In this document: in pieces, positions 1 through 10,225 of the stretch
Layout of the letters: every line of letters begins with the position of its first letter
Position numbering within the stretch: position 1 is the first letter of the stretch
Source of the DNA: Plazaster borealis
Taxonomy: Eukaryota > Echinodermata > Asteroidea > Forcipulatida > Labidiasteridae
Reading direction: 5' to 3'
DNA length: 64,000 bases
Assembly: GCA_021014325.1 (NCBI GenBank)
Contig: CM037473.1
Coordinates: 5,519,501 to 5,583,500 of the forward strand
Notes under the pieces: generated by a model
Told to the model about the DNA's origin: nothing
The model's input: the letters and a program-made list of their open reading frames with translations, nothing else
The model's database searches: none
Program-made: the position numbers and the translations under genes

Positions 1-87
1 AAATAATTTAATATTTATATTATCTTATGATCTATTAAATATGGCCTTCAATTAACTAATCAAAATTCCATGGGAAAATAAAACTTA

Positions 88-270
88 CCCCTATGCAAAA
101 TGGTTCACTCTACGTTTTCCCAGCTTCCGGGTCAATCGCGGGAACATTTCAATCATCAACAACATGGTGCAGGAGGTCGGAGAAACTTTCTTCTGATTCG
201 GAACGAATACCTGTTTTCAAAGGACATTTTGACTGTAGTCAACGATTGGATCAGCTTTGTAAATTGGGTG
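88..270 (-). other. Possible first exon of a divergent upstream gene
   Basis: The plus strand reads ACTTACC at 85-91, which on the minus strand is a strong donor (GGTAAGT). The 180 bases on its high-coordinate side are less AT-rich than their surroundings and hold short minus-strand reading frames, none long or recognisable. This could be a 5'UTR exon of a gene leaving the window to the left, divergent from GNB1L. Weak evidence; chance is possible. Confidence 0.2.
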
Positions 271-1038
271 ATTATTGAATTGTGACTGATTGATAATAAT
301 ATTTGAAATAAATTGTCTTCACTTTAGTTAATATTTATTATCAGACAGAATTCACGATCTAAAGTTTCATTATTAAAGTTACAAAAAAAACTATAATATA
401 ATTAATATTATAAATATATATATTTATTATTATTATTATTTGTGTTACTTTTATTATTATTTATTATATATTTCTGGTAATGAAACCAAGGATGCCTCGT
501 ATGCGTACGTGAACTTATAATCACAGTAGCGCGCAAGCCTGAGGAAACCTGTTATTAAACAAGGGTGCTTGCAATGAACTAGAATTAGAAACACTGGCTG
601 GAGTGGACTCTCTTTAATTGGCAATAGCTAAGGCTGTAGAGGACCTCAAGCACTTAGGAACAGAGTTTACTCCTATCCTAACAATAGTGCTAGAAAGTAG
701 AACAATGAATAATATCCGTTCCTTTTATCTGCAACATATGCACGAGTTTCGGAGCTTGACTTCTCCATGAATACTTGAGGAGGAGCGTGGCATAATTTCA
801 TCAATTTCTTGGGATCAAAATACTGTACTGTCACAATAATTACAGATTTATGGAGTGAATAACAGAATCCAGAACATACAAAATAATGATTTTGTTGTCA
901 ATTCAATTAGAGTTAAAATAAACGCAACAAATTGACACATGTACAAGATGTATGTGGAAAGCATTCTTGCTGTTTTCCTTGTTATTTAACTTGCCATATT
1001 TATTTATTTATTTTTCAGTTTAGCGAAAGTTCCAGAGG
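271..1038. other. 5' intergenic stretch with (ATT)n and a repeat fragment
   Basis: AT-rich sequence with an ATT microsatellite near 421-470. A segment at about 473-600 (opening TTTCTGGTAATGAAACCAAG) is shared with 5508-5630 and, inverted, with 49425-49545. I see no coding exon. The GNB1L 5'UTR exon and promoter are probably somewhere here. Confidence 0.5.
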
Positions 1039-4000
1039 ATGTCTAAGGAACCAGAACCACCTCGTCCTCCAGATCCGTTGTTTGTGCTGCGAGGGTCCAA
1101 GGATGCAGTCAATTGTGTTAGATTCTATAGATCCACTGATGGGGATGAGAAAGGGAGATTATTGTCAGGGTAAGACGAGTGAAGATGTAGTTCTTATATT
1201 GACAAAATAGGAAGGACCACCAAGATAAGGGCTAAACAGCTCAGTTGGTAGAGTGTCGGCACGTTAATCCGGAGGTCGCAGGTTCAAATCCCGCTCTAGT
1301 CAATTTTGCAGGTTCAAATCCTGCTCAAGTAATTTTCTTTTGTTCAACCCAAGTCCCAAATTTGTTAAGAAACAGAAATATTATTTTAGAATTTGTAGAT
1401 CTCTTTGTTAACACGGGAAACATTAGAAAATCTAATTTCAGAACATTGTTTTTTCTTTGACCTCTTGTTTATGCTCTTGTTTGAGCGTAAGTAGGTCAAA
1501 TTTTGCGGCCGCTGTGGGCATTTCAGTACAAGCTGCTATATATATAATATATGGTACAAAGGCTTTGCTTTGATTTTCAGTTGTGGGTGCGGAGAAGTGA
1601 GACTTTGGAATCTTGAAACAAGGAGACCAGATGCAATTCTCGATGGCCACGGTGGCAAAAGTGTGCTGTCAGTTTTACCACTAGCCAAATCCCAAATTGT
1701 CAGGTAAGGGCCAGGCCAGATCAAGTTGGGGTCAACTTGGGGTCAACTTGGGGTCATCAAACTTTGGCAGAGACTGGGAAATGTTTTTGAGAATTTTGGG
1801 TGTGTGTGAGTTTGTATATATATATACACATTCAAACCAGGGACCTATTTATAACAAAAGAGGACAACAGGGTCCCAGTGGTTCAGTAAAACTCCCGGGT
1901 TACAAACAAAAGCACAAACAAAAGAGGGACAATAGGAGGTCCCCGATTGCAGGCGTTTACACACTTGTGTGTGTGTGGGTAGGTATCCACATTCAAACCG
2001 TGGACCTATAACAAAAGGGATAATAGGTCCACGGTTGCTATCACAAAGGAAATCATTGTGGTCCACGGTTGCTAACACAAAGAGTTGAACAAAGGAGGGT
2101 CCACGATTGCTGGTGTTTACACACGTGTGTGTGTGTGTGTGAGCGTGTCTACCCGTTGAAGCCGAGAACTTAAAAAAAAACAAGGGATCCTGGTGTTTGA
2201 CAGAGCGAGGACGTCCTCACTTTGCTTTCGTGTACAAAACCAATGGGGACATCGCGAAAAAAAGTTCAAGCAATGGGAGAACAAAGAGAAGTCCTCGATT
2301 TACATGATTTACAACATGTGGGGGGGGCTGTTGTAGGTAGTTATTTTCCTTTTGCGCTTTTAATTTGATTATAAAGTAACAAACCACAAAGGAAACTGAC
2401 TGGGAGACTGACTAGTTCAGTTGGTAGAGTGCCGGCACGTTAATCCAGAGGTCGTAGGTTCAAGTCCCGGAGCACTTTGTGGATCTGGTTTTTCAGTCCC
2501 TACCTGATTGCATGGGTTTTCCCAGGAAAAAATATCTGGGGTCCTCCCACATCTACAACTGAAACTTCCTTCCTTGTCTTCTCTCCATGGGGTTCTTGGC
2601 TAGTATAGTGATTAGGTTCTGAGCTTTTCTGAGAATCCTTGGTTTCACAACCAGAATCAACAAAACAAATAAATTGTATACAACCTCTTTTCCTCCATTT
2701 AGCCAGGGTCGGGATGGTCACATCTTAACATGGGAAACTGCAGAAGGGAGACGTGATGTCATATCATCCATACCAACCAATGGGTTAAGCTTCTGCAGGT
2801 GCAGTGTCCATCAAGAAGGTAAAGTCAAACAAAAAATTCCATCCTAGTCCAAATGAAAATTGGTTATCTTTGTCATCATCAAATATTGTGAGAATGTAAC
2901 AATACATTTTTTTTTATGGAGGCTCTTTACTTAGTTACTGGCATACAGAGGTGTTTTGAGTGATGATACCCAGTTATAAAGGGCCTTGTAAGGGTACAAG
3001 GTGTGTCGTGGTCAAGCGCACTGGACTCATTTCAAAGAGCTGCTTACGCAGAAAATTTGGTCGCAGTACTCGCTGCTGAAAAATAGGATTCGAACTGCCT
3101 CTAGTTACCGAGCAATCTCGGTGGTCTAGTTTGTAAGACATCTGCTCTAGAGTTGGCAAAGGTCGTGGGTTCGAATCCCACCTGAGTAATATGCCTGTAT
3201 ATTCTTTTTCACAGGACTTTTACACACATCAGTGTAAGGGTAAAACCAAATATAATATTCAGAAAATATTACTTAACAAATTTCTGCTAAACAAAAATAA
3301 GCAGGAAACCAGTCACAGATTGTACATGTGACATGATACTTTGGCTGGTTACCTCATTCTGGTAAGCATAATTTTGTTGTGCTTAGCTACTTTTTGTGCT
3401 TTTAAAGAAGCTCTATGAATTTGGGCTTAGGTGTTTCTGATCAGCATAGTTTGGTTTTGTGTCTCGGTGTTGACACTTGTGTCCCTAAGCAAGACACTAA
3501 ACAATTATTGCGTTGTCTTTCGGATAGGACGTAAAGCCGTTGTTCCTGTGCGTTGTGTAGCACATAAAAGAGAAGGGGTTTGCCCCGTTGTTAATTTGTG
3601 GCAGTGGCTGCTGAGTGCACTACAGCACCTTGTAAACCCTTATAGGTGCTACATAAATTGCATGTCTCATAATTTAAAAAAAATGTTAACAACCTGGGCC
3701 CAATTTCATAGAGCTGCTAAGCACAACAATTTGCTTAGCATGAAATTTCTTCCTTGATAAAAACAGGATTACCAACCAAATTTCCATGTGTTGCATATTG
3801 CTTGTTACTGGTATTCGGCTGTTGTTTGCTTATCCTGGGAAATTTGGTTGGTAATCCTGTTTTTATCAATTAAGAAATTTCATGCTAAGCAAATTGTTGT
3901 GCTTAGCAGCTCTATGAAATTGGGCCCTGACTGTCTTAAATGTTTCTCTTAGTTCAAGTGACTTGAGAACCTTATTGGTTGATACGTGCATGTTGTGGCC

Positions 4001-7000
4001 GAGGGGGTTAGTGCATCAGACTCAAGCTCTGGTGGCTAAGTCATCAGGATATGGGTTCGAATCCCAGTCATACGTGTGTCCTTGAGCAAGACACCTAACT
4101 ATAATTGCTTCTCTCCACCCAGAGGTAAATGGGTACCTGTGAGGGCAGAGATGGTTCTTGTGATCGAATTACAGGGCTGAAGGAATGAAATAAATAGCCC
4201 AATGCCCAGGGGTAATAATGTTGGGGTGCCATATGAGCGTTACTGAGTGACGGTTTTTAGCGCCTTATAGAAGCCACCATTATTATAGAAGACTCGGGTA
4301 TTATATTATTATTATTGTACGATGTGCTGAACATTAAAGAGTGCCAATAGTTTTTAGTAATCTAGCAACAGCTTCAGCAAAAAACCTCAATTCTAAAACT
4401 GCCTTGCTTTGAATTTTACAGGAAGCCCTCTTGTGGCAGCTCCAGGCCAGGATTCCGATGTCCATGTCATTGACCTCCCCAACAGGTCAACAATCTGCTC
4501 ATTGAGGGCGGACAAAGATGTCAAGGCATTTGGTGAGTCTTACATTTGTGACCCCATCTTAAACCAAGCTCCCAAGTTGGCATAAGTGTACTTTTGCAGT
4601 AATAAGCCACTTATTTTTTTTTATATTTTTTTTTACACACAACCCATTCCCGCCAGCTATGTCCAAACATGACAAACAGCGCTGGTGGGCAATAAAAAAA
4701 TCTCATGAAAAAAGCAACAGGCTAGGAGCACGCACAGCAACATTAATAAGACCTTTAATGGTAAAAAAGAAGCCCACAAGCATGCTTGTGCAACTCTGAA
4801 CTCTTACACATGAAGCTGGGAACTATGTACATGTATTGCCCATCAACAAATGGTGCACAGCATCCTTAAAACACTGACCCCCCCCCCTCTTCTGAAGGCT
4901 GCCCGATGACATCATGGGGAAGCCTATTCCAGATGTTTACAAAAAAGACAATTAATTTGAATGATCTCTGGTACAATGCTTTGCTGAGTGAGTCACAAGT
5001 GAATGCTCACTTGGGGCCTTTTCCAAACCTCGGCTTGTGCTCCAGAGCTCCGGCTTGTGCTCCGTCATCAATTTTGGAGCAGTGTACATTTTGGGCGGTG
5101 TTGTTGGAGACGGAGCCTAAGCAGAGGTTTGGTAAAAGCCTCTGGAATTCCTGAGTCTAAATGTTCCAGTTACAGGCAAGATAGAATAGCCTGAATTGAA
5201 ATTACAATATTTCCTAAATTATTTACACAAACCGTTTTGGTATTATTAATTTTTTTTCTCAAGCTAATTTGTTAAAGATGTCAAACTTTACTTGTTAATT
5301 CCTTCAGGTATGCCAATGTGTGTTAAGTTCATCTCTGCATCTAAGCTGCTGGTTGGCTATGAGGCAGGCCAGGTTGCATTGTGGGATATCAACACTCGGA
5401 AAATGCTGGCCAACAAGAAATTGCACAGCGAACCAGGTAAATGTTTGGGGGCCTAACAATGATTGCTCAAAGTGTGTGAGATATTATTATTATTATTATT
5501 ATTATATGTTTCTGGTAATGAAACCAAGGATGCCTTATAAGTGAACTTAATCACTGTAGCTTGTACATGTTGTAAGCCTGAGGAAACCTGTAAAAAAGGG
5601 TACTTGCTATGTGAACCAGAAACACAGGGGTTAACCCCTACTCTTCCACTGGGTTCTTTTACGTGCACTACCAATCCTAGTACACAGGACCTAGGGCTTA
5701 ATGCCCCATCCGAAGGACAAAGCATTTATGGTAAAGCGTCTTGCTCAAGGATACAAGTGTCATGACCGAGACTCGAACCCACACTCTGCTGATCAGAAAC
5801 ACCAGAGCTCGAGTCCGGTGCTCTTAACCGCTCGGTCACAACACGCCACGATGGAGATGGTTTTGTGGAATAGCATTCATAATGGCAACATTCAGGCCTG
5901 TGTGAGAGTCAATGCTGACAAAAAGGTCTGCAACTAGAATTTATGTTAGGAGTTTGATTGGAATTATAGCATTTCCACCTTTTGGTAGCCCCTGGGGGAT
6001 GGGTTTAATGTTGATTTCAAGGAGCTTCTGGGAACAGTGTCCTCAGCACTAGCAAAGTAAATCAAAGAGCAGATTTCTTTATATCTCAAGAAAGTAAGAG
6101 CTACCGTTTTCACCAGGCAGGTGTCCAAAGGTCTGAATTCAGATAAAAGTCTGAAATTTCTCATCCCTATTTAGCTAGCCATAAAAGTTTTCAAAATAAC
6201 CCATTGCCATTGAAACCACACGCTACACTGGTCAAATGCAACCCACTCCCTTCCTAGATGTCACTTATAAAAGAAATTATGAAAGTTTATTGAGTGAGAT
6301 AGTGCTGCAATCAATAAAGAAAATAAACATGCACATGAGTCTAAAAATAAAAAAAATAAAAAAAATGTAATCATTAATGCAAGCAAATGTAATACATTAT
6401 TTTCAAATATCTCATACATTTTGCTTTGTAGCCACCCTACTGTGTTTTGTGGTTTTGTGACTGTAAAAACTGTACAGAATGGAATCTGTAGAAATGGTTT
6501 AACCGTTTATGAAAATAAACATAAATGTACAAGTGTTTTTGATTTCAAAGACGTTTTTTGTACTAAATTGCCAAATGTGAACACTCATTAGATTATAAAA
6601 GTTTATTCAAATTTATCTCCAGTTGTTTTACTCTCTAGAGTTGAGCAATTTGTTGGATGTCAGTAGTGGAAAGGAATGTTGAAAGAATGTGTGTGATTTG
6701 ATAATTTCTTTTTTCCCCCGTTACGATACTCCCTAATTCAACATGATCAGAACTCTCAAATTCATTTACAGTGATGTCACTGGACTACTCCATTTTGTCA
6801 GAGAGGGGTGTATCAGGGTCAGCTGACGACAAACTATTCACGTGGACATGTAACGAGGTATGACAATCTTTCTGGACTCCCACTATTTACCCCCTAAAAT
6901 ATAAATATATATATTAAGGTTTTTATATGGAAACTGAGTTTTTGCAATTAAAGTCAAATTTGAAACTCTGCGTAGTTCAAATCACAGCTGGAAAACTTTG

Positions 7001-8827
7001 AGTTTGAGGTAGTTGTTACTCAAACCGACTCACTCTTTTAGCAGCAATCAAACCCATCAGAGATATTATTTCCATGGTGAATCCGCCCACCTCTCTAGCA
7101 AGCTTAGGCCGTGTGCGAGTTGGTGGCTACTGCTATGGCTACGGCTTCATCATGCGTTGAAGTATAGGATTTTCTTAGCAACACCCTTAGCAACAGTTGT
7201 AGCCGTAGCTGCCCATTCAGATACAGCCTTATTAAGAATATGAGTTTTATCTTCAAATAAAGTAATTTCTTAATGTGGTATTTTGTAAATGTAAAACCCC
7301 CCAAAAAGTAATTTTTATGTTAAAAGAGTGATTAAACAAGACTTTCTGAAACCAAAAATACAAATAAAAAATGAAGTTTTCACAGATTTGAGCACAATTT
7401 AAATAAAGATGGTCATGGTGGAAAACTTCCCTAGAAATACTTGTGCCTGAAACGCTATCGTTTTTGAGAAATTAGTTCAGTCCAAAACTTGATGTTTTAA
7501 AATATAGAAAAATATATTGGGGGTTTTATTAAAAAAAAATTAAAAACTATTTTTTCGTGACGCCGACGGCCAATTGAGCTTAAACTGTCACAGGTTTTTT
7601 TCTCATGTATATGTTGGATCACATCAAGTGTGGATACTGATCTTTGACAATATACCAATGTTGTACAGTCGCTTTAACATACATTTTATATGTATTTATT
7701 TCCACGTAAGGCTGGTCTGACAGTGACATCAGAGTTGACTTTAACCAACCCTGGACTCTCCGATGTTTGTGTCCGACATGACAATAGAATACTGGCAACA
7801 GCAGGCTGGGATTCACGGTATGTATAAAGTATAACTACACAGTGACTCGCGTTACATTGATCACTTGAAGCATCTGATTCACTGAATGATGATGTCGAGA
7901 TATGATTACCAGCATTACTTACAAATCATCATCATCATCATCATTTCGACCGTGGCTGACCATCATCATCTGTGATAGAGACGTGGGGGTGGTGTAACTT
8001 CCTGGCAGCAAGTTCTCCAGACATTCCTGTCGTTCATCAGGGTTCAACGAGACGCTTTCAACTACTGTATCTTGTAGGACTTGCAGATAGGTTTATGCCA
8101 TGTGGAAGAATACCATGTTTTGGTCCCCAGAGAATTAATTTGTTAGCTGCTTGGTCTTGATGGCGATGGTAGTGGCCTGCCGCATGTAGTCTATGCTTTC
8201 TAACTTTTGTGACGTCAAGTGCTCTAACTCTAGTGACGTCATGTGCATAAGGTCTATTACACACTGAAGCAGTTTTACCTGTTAAAATCTCGACTCAAAG
8301 TGAAACTCACCATTACCATCAAATCAAATTGTTTATATTTATCATTTATTTAGAAATGTTATACGCCAATTTTTTTTATGAAGACATTTTTATTTTTAAG
8401 GCAAAAATTTATACAAATTTTGAGCACAAAGATCTTGAAGACAAATTTAAATAAGATCACTGTAAAAATTATTATCTACAGAGTTATTTTGATGAAGTAC
8501 TGGAATAACTTAATCTATTTTTTAAACAAATACCAGATTTGGTTTACTTCATTTTTAAGTTTCATCAGGCTACTCATCCTATGATGAGGAATATGAAACA
8601 AAAATTAATTTTAATCTGGATTTTTTGTTCTTTTCCTTTTTCCCCCCAGGATTCGAGTGTTTGGTTGGAAAAAGCTAAAACCCTTAGCTGTCCTGAGCTA
8701 CCATCGTATGACCGTCAATACCGTGTCATTCTCCGACCCTCTACCTTCATTTAACTCCTCCCAACTACTAGCCGCTGGGTCCAAGGATAAACACATCAGT
8801 CTCTGGTCACTGTATAACCCAAGTTGA
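1039..8827 (+). CDS. GNB1L: GNB1L, G-protein beta-subunit-like WD40 protein (complete, 8 exons)
   Basis: WD40-repeat protein. Its vertebrate orthologue and yeast Asa1 are linked to the TTT/ASTRA co-chaperone that matures PIKK kinases; that role is family knowledge. Exons: 1039-1169, 1581-1703, 2703-2818, 4422-4532, 5308-5436, 6772-6857, 7711-7817, 8650-8827. All introns are GT-AG and phases join without a break, giving 326 aa against about 327 in human. Recognisable blocks are PPDPLFVLRG at the N-terminus, LDGHGGKSV, SQGRDGHILTWE, GMPMCVKF, VGYEAGQVALWD, ILATAGWDSRIRVF and LLAAGSKDKHISLWSLY at the C-terminus, all matching human GNB1L closely. The start ATG follows an AG at 1018-1019 that could be the acceptor of a 5'UTR exon. 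Introns carry SINEs and foldbacks. DPH1 ends tail-to-tail 1.4 kb downstream. Very confident of identity; exon edges rest on consensus only. Confidence 0.95.
1222..1345 (+). mobile_element. Asn-tRNA-like SINE copy
   Basis: GGGCTAAACAGCTCAGTTGG (A box region), CACGTTAATCCGGAGGTCGC and GGTTCAAATCCCGCTCTAGT (B box). The anticodon-loop position reads GTT in ACGTTAA, suggesting tRNA-Asn ancestry, but the base before it is C rather than the invariant T. It lies in GNB1L intron 1. Confidence 0.75.
1721..2165. repeat. Minisatellite-like block in GNB1L intron 2
   Basis: Opens with about three GGTCAACTTGGG units (1728-1756), continues with repeated GGTCCACGGTTGCTA and CACAAAG words, and GTGTTTACACAC-GTGTGTGTG runs at 1955-1980 and 2112-2142. 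The unit is irregular. Confidence 0.65.
2403..2475 (+). mobile_element. Asn-tRNA-like SINE head
   Basis: GACTAGTTCAGTTGGTAGAG and CACGTTAATCCAGAGGTCGT, then GGTTCAAGTCCCGGAGCAC, which runs directly into a copy of the fourth SINE family (TTTTCAGTCCCTACCTGATT). A junction of two families. Confidence 0.65.
2470..2660 (+). mobile_element. Fourth SINE family body
   Basis: TTTTCAGTCCCTACCTGATT, GCATGGGTTTTCCCAGGAAA, CTCCCACATCTACAACTGAA, ACTTCCTTCCTTGTCTTCTC and TCCTTGGTTTCACAACCAGA. This block recurs in both orientations across the window. Confidence 0.72.
3100..3275 (+). mobile_element. Third tRNA-like SINE family
   Basis: CAATCTCGGTGGTCTAGTTT, ACATCTGCTCTAGAGTTGGC and GTGGGTTCGAATCCCACCTG, followed by TTTTTCACAGGACTTTTACA and a body shared with 30540 and 34340. 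The A box is weaker than in the other families. Confidence 0.7.
3696..3927. mobile_element. Near-perfect foldback element, GGGCCC ends
   Basis: Arms of about 90 bp (3696-3787 and 3838-3927) are inverted copies with only about two mismatches, around a loop of about 50 bp. Ends read GGGCCCAATTTCATAGAGCT. In a GNB1L intron. Confidence 0.85.
3985..4315 (+). mobile_element. Leu-tRNA-derived SINE, diverged copy
   Basis: Head GTTGTGGCCGAGGGGGTTAG, CAGACTCAAGCTCTGGTGG and GGGTTCGAATCCCAGTCATA. The body keeps TCCTTGAGCAAGACACCTAA and ends with CGTTACTGAGTGACGG and an ATT run. More diverged than the copies at 15066 and 60083. Confidence 0.78.
5470..5850 (-). mobile_element. Leu-tRNA-derived SINE, minus strand, chimeric
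   Basis: The head is seen inverted at about 5755-5850 (GAACCCACACTCTGCTGATC, GCTCGGTCACAACACGCCA). The tail side differs from the other copies: it shares GGTAATGAAACCAAGGATGC with 480-500 and, inverted, with 49500-49530, so it is a variant body. It ends in (ATT)n at 5481-5505. It lies in a GNB1L intron. Confidence 0.75.
5968..6370 (+). repeat. Interspersed repeat shared with 56390-56790
   Basis: Starts TTTCCACCTTTTGGTAGCCC and includes AGCTACCGTTTTCACCAGGC, CTATTTAGCTAGCCATAAAA, ACCCACTCCCTTCCTAGATG and ATGCACATGAGTCTAAAAAT. The reverse complement occurs at 56390-56790. In a GNB1L intron. Confidence 0.75.
7106..7230. mobile_element. Small foldback, same family as 60629
   Basis: GGCCGTGTGCGAGTTGGTGG and CTATGGCTACGGCTTC at left; TTGTAGCCGTAGCTGCCCAT and ATACAGCC at right. 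Shares TTAGCAACACCCTTAGCAAC with 60629. A half copy is at about 52516-52590. Confidence 0.72.
7395..7680 (+). mobile_element. MITE, family C fragment
   Basis: Shares AACGCTATCGTTTTTGAG, CGACGGCCAATTGAGCTTAA and TGTTGGATCACATCAAGTGT with 27084-27431; the left end is lost. In a GNB1L intron, about 30 bp before the exon at 7711. Confidence 0.6.
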
Positions 8828-8885
8828 CAGCCGCAAGTATGAAACATTGGAGTAATGCCAGCCAGAAATTACTTCAAGACCTGAT

Positions 8886-9260
8886 TTAAAGGTATCGTAC
8901 ACGTTTGGTAATGACTCAAAACAAATATTAGCATAAAAACTTACTTGGTAACAAGCAACGGAGAGCTGTTGATAGTATAAAACATTGTAGGAAACGACTC
9001 CCTCTGAAGTAACGTAGTTTTTGAGAAACAGGTAATTTCTCACTAAAATAATAAAAACTTCTTGCAAGAAGTTTTTATTCCTATCTGAAAGCACACACAT
9101 TTATACAACAAGGGTGTTTTTTCTTTTATAATTTTCTTGCAACTTCGATGACCAATTGAGCCCAAATTTTCACAGGCTTGTTATTTTTTGCATTATGTTG
9201 GGATACACCAAGTGAGAACACTGGTCTTTGACAATTTCCAAACGTGTTCAGTGCCTTTAA
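8886..9260 (+). mobile_element. TTAA-bounded MITE, family A
   Basis: TTAA at both ends. Terminal inverted repeats AAAGGTATCGTACACGTTTG on the left; the right end is the complement of AAAGGCACTGAACACGTTTG. Centre holds the palindrome AACTTCTTGCAAGAAGTT. Internal landmarks are AGAGCTGTTGATAGTATAAA and CGATGACCAATTGAGCCCAA. No transposase. Confidence 0.8.
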
Positions 9261-9514
9261 TCATTCAATTCTACCTCACCAATACCTCAACTCGATCACG
9301 TGAGGTTGTATTATTCATTTGATTTGTTTAATTGGGAGATTACCAATGGTCCTGCTTAACAAGACAGTATAATTTCTTACCCATTGTGTGCACAGTCCTT
9401 GGACAAACCTTAACAACATATGAAACTTTGCGTTTCATTTTTATTTTTTTATTTTTTTACCATCCATGCTGAGGGATCCAATCACATGAAATGGTGTGCT
9501 TATGATACACAAGT

Positions 9515-9610
9515 TATAGGTCTATACAGCTCAGTTGGTAGAGCACTGACACGTTAATCCGGAGGTCGCAGGTTCAAATCCAATTCTTGTCAATATTTCT
9601 TTGGTCACCC
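9515..9610 (+). mobile_element. Asn-tRNA-like SINE head
   Basis: GTCTATACAGCTCAGTTGG, CACGTTAATCCGGAGGTCGC and GGTTCAAATCCAATTCTTGT, followed by TTTCTTTGGTCACCCAAAAT as in the other copies. Confidence 0.7.
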
Positions 9611-10225
9611 AAAATTGAAACGGAATTTATTCAGGATGATTATTGGAACAAGTATGTGAATTGACCTTTAATGTGAAGTGTCTTGCTTTTTTGCACTTTA
9701 ACCCTCCTACTGTCTGACCATTCACTGTCATTCACTATGGTTTTGAATGGTAAACTATGCCAGCCTGCAATGATGATATCATGTGGTGAATGCACAGTCA
9801 ACCCTCCTATTGTCTGACCATTCAATATCATCCACTGTGGTTTTGAAACTATGCCAGCCTGAATCATGATTTCATGTGGAAAATACATCTACACAGTACA
9901 CACATCATACTGTACACAGTTTAGTTCTGTGCACAATTGTGGCACCATACAAAACCCTTGCAGTTGAATGGTTTCAAATGGTTGGTCGACTCCCTGGAAA
10001 ATGTTACCAAAAGTGGTAGGTTATTAAATTTTAGCGATCCCTACATCCATCCAGAGTGATTTATGCAAAGAGATGAAGCTGGTTGAAGGTCCACCATGCT
10101 CTGGCAAAAATATTTGCATTGCCTCATGCTCGGAATATACACTTGGGTAGCTCCAGCCTATGCTTGTAGGATACATCATAAACAAAATCTTCAGTAAAAC
10201 AGTTCACCGTGCGATACAAGGACTG

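Larger units (their letters stand above)
8828..10225. other. Intergenic stretch between GNB1L and DPH1 3' ends
   Basis: Holds a TTAA-bounded MITE (8886-9260), an Asn-like SINE head (about 9515-9600) and an imperfect internal duplication at 9700-9880, where CAACCCTCCTA-TGTCTGACCATTCA occurs twice. No coding exon was recognised. Both genes must end their 3'UTRs here. Confidence 0.6.

Noticed and set aside
1245..1300. Functional tRNA genes at the tRNA-like sequences
   Set aside because: Every copy has mismatched acceptor stems or an altered loop base and is followed by a shared SINE body; none looks like a standalone tRNA gene.
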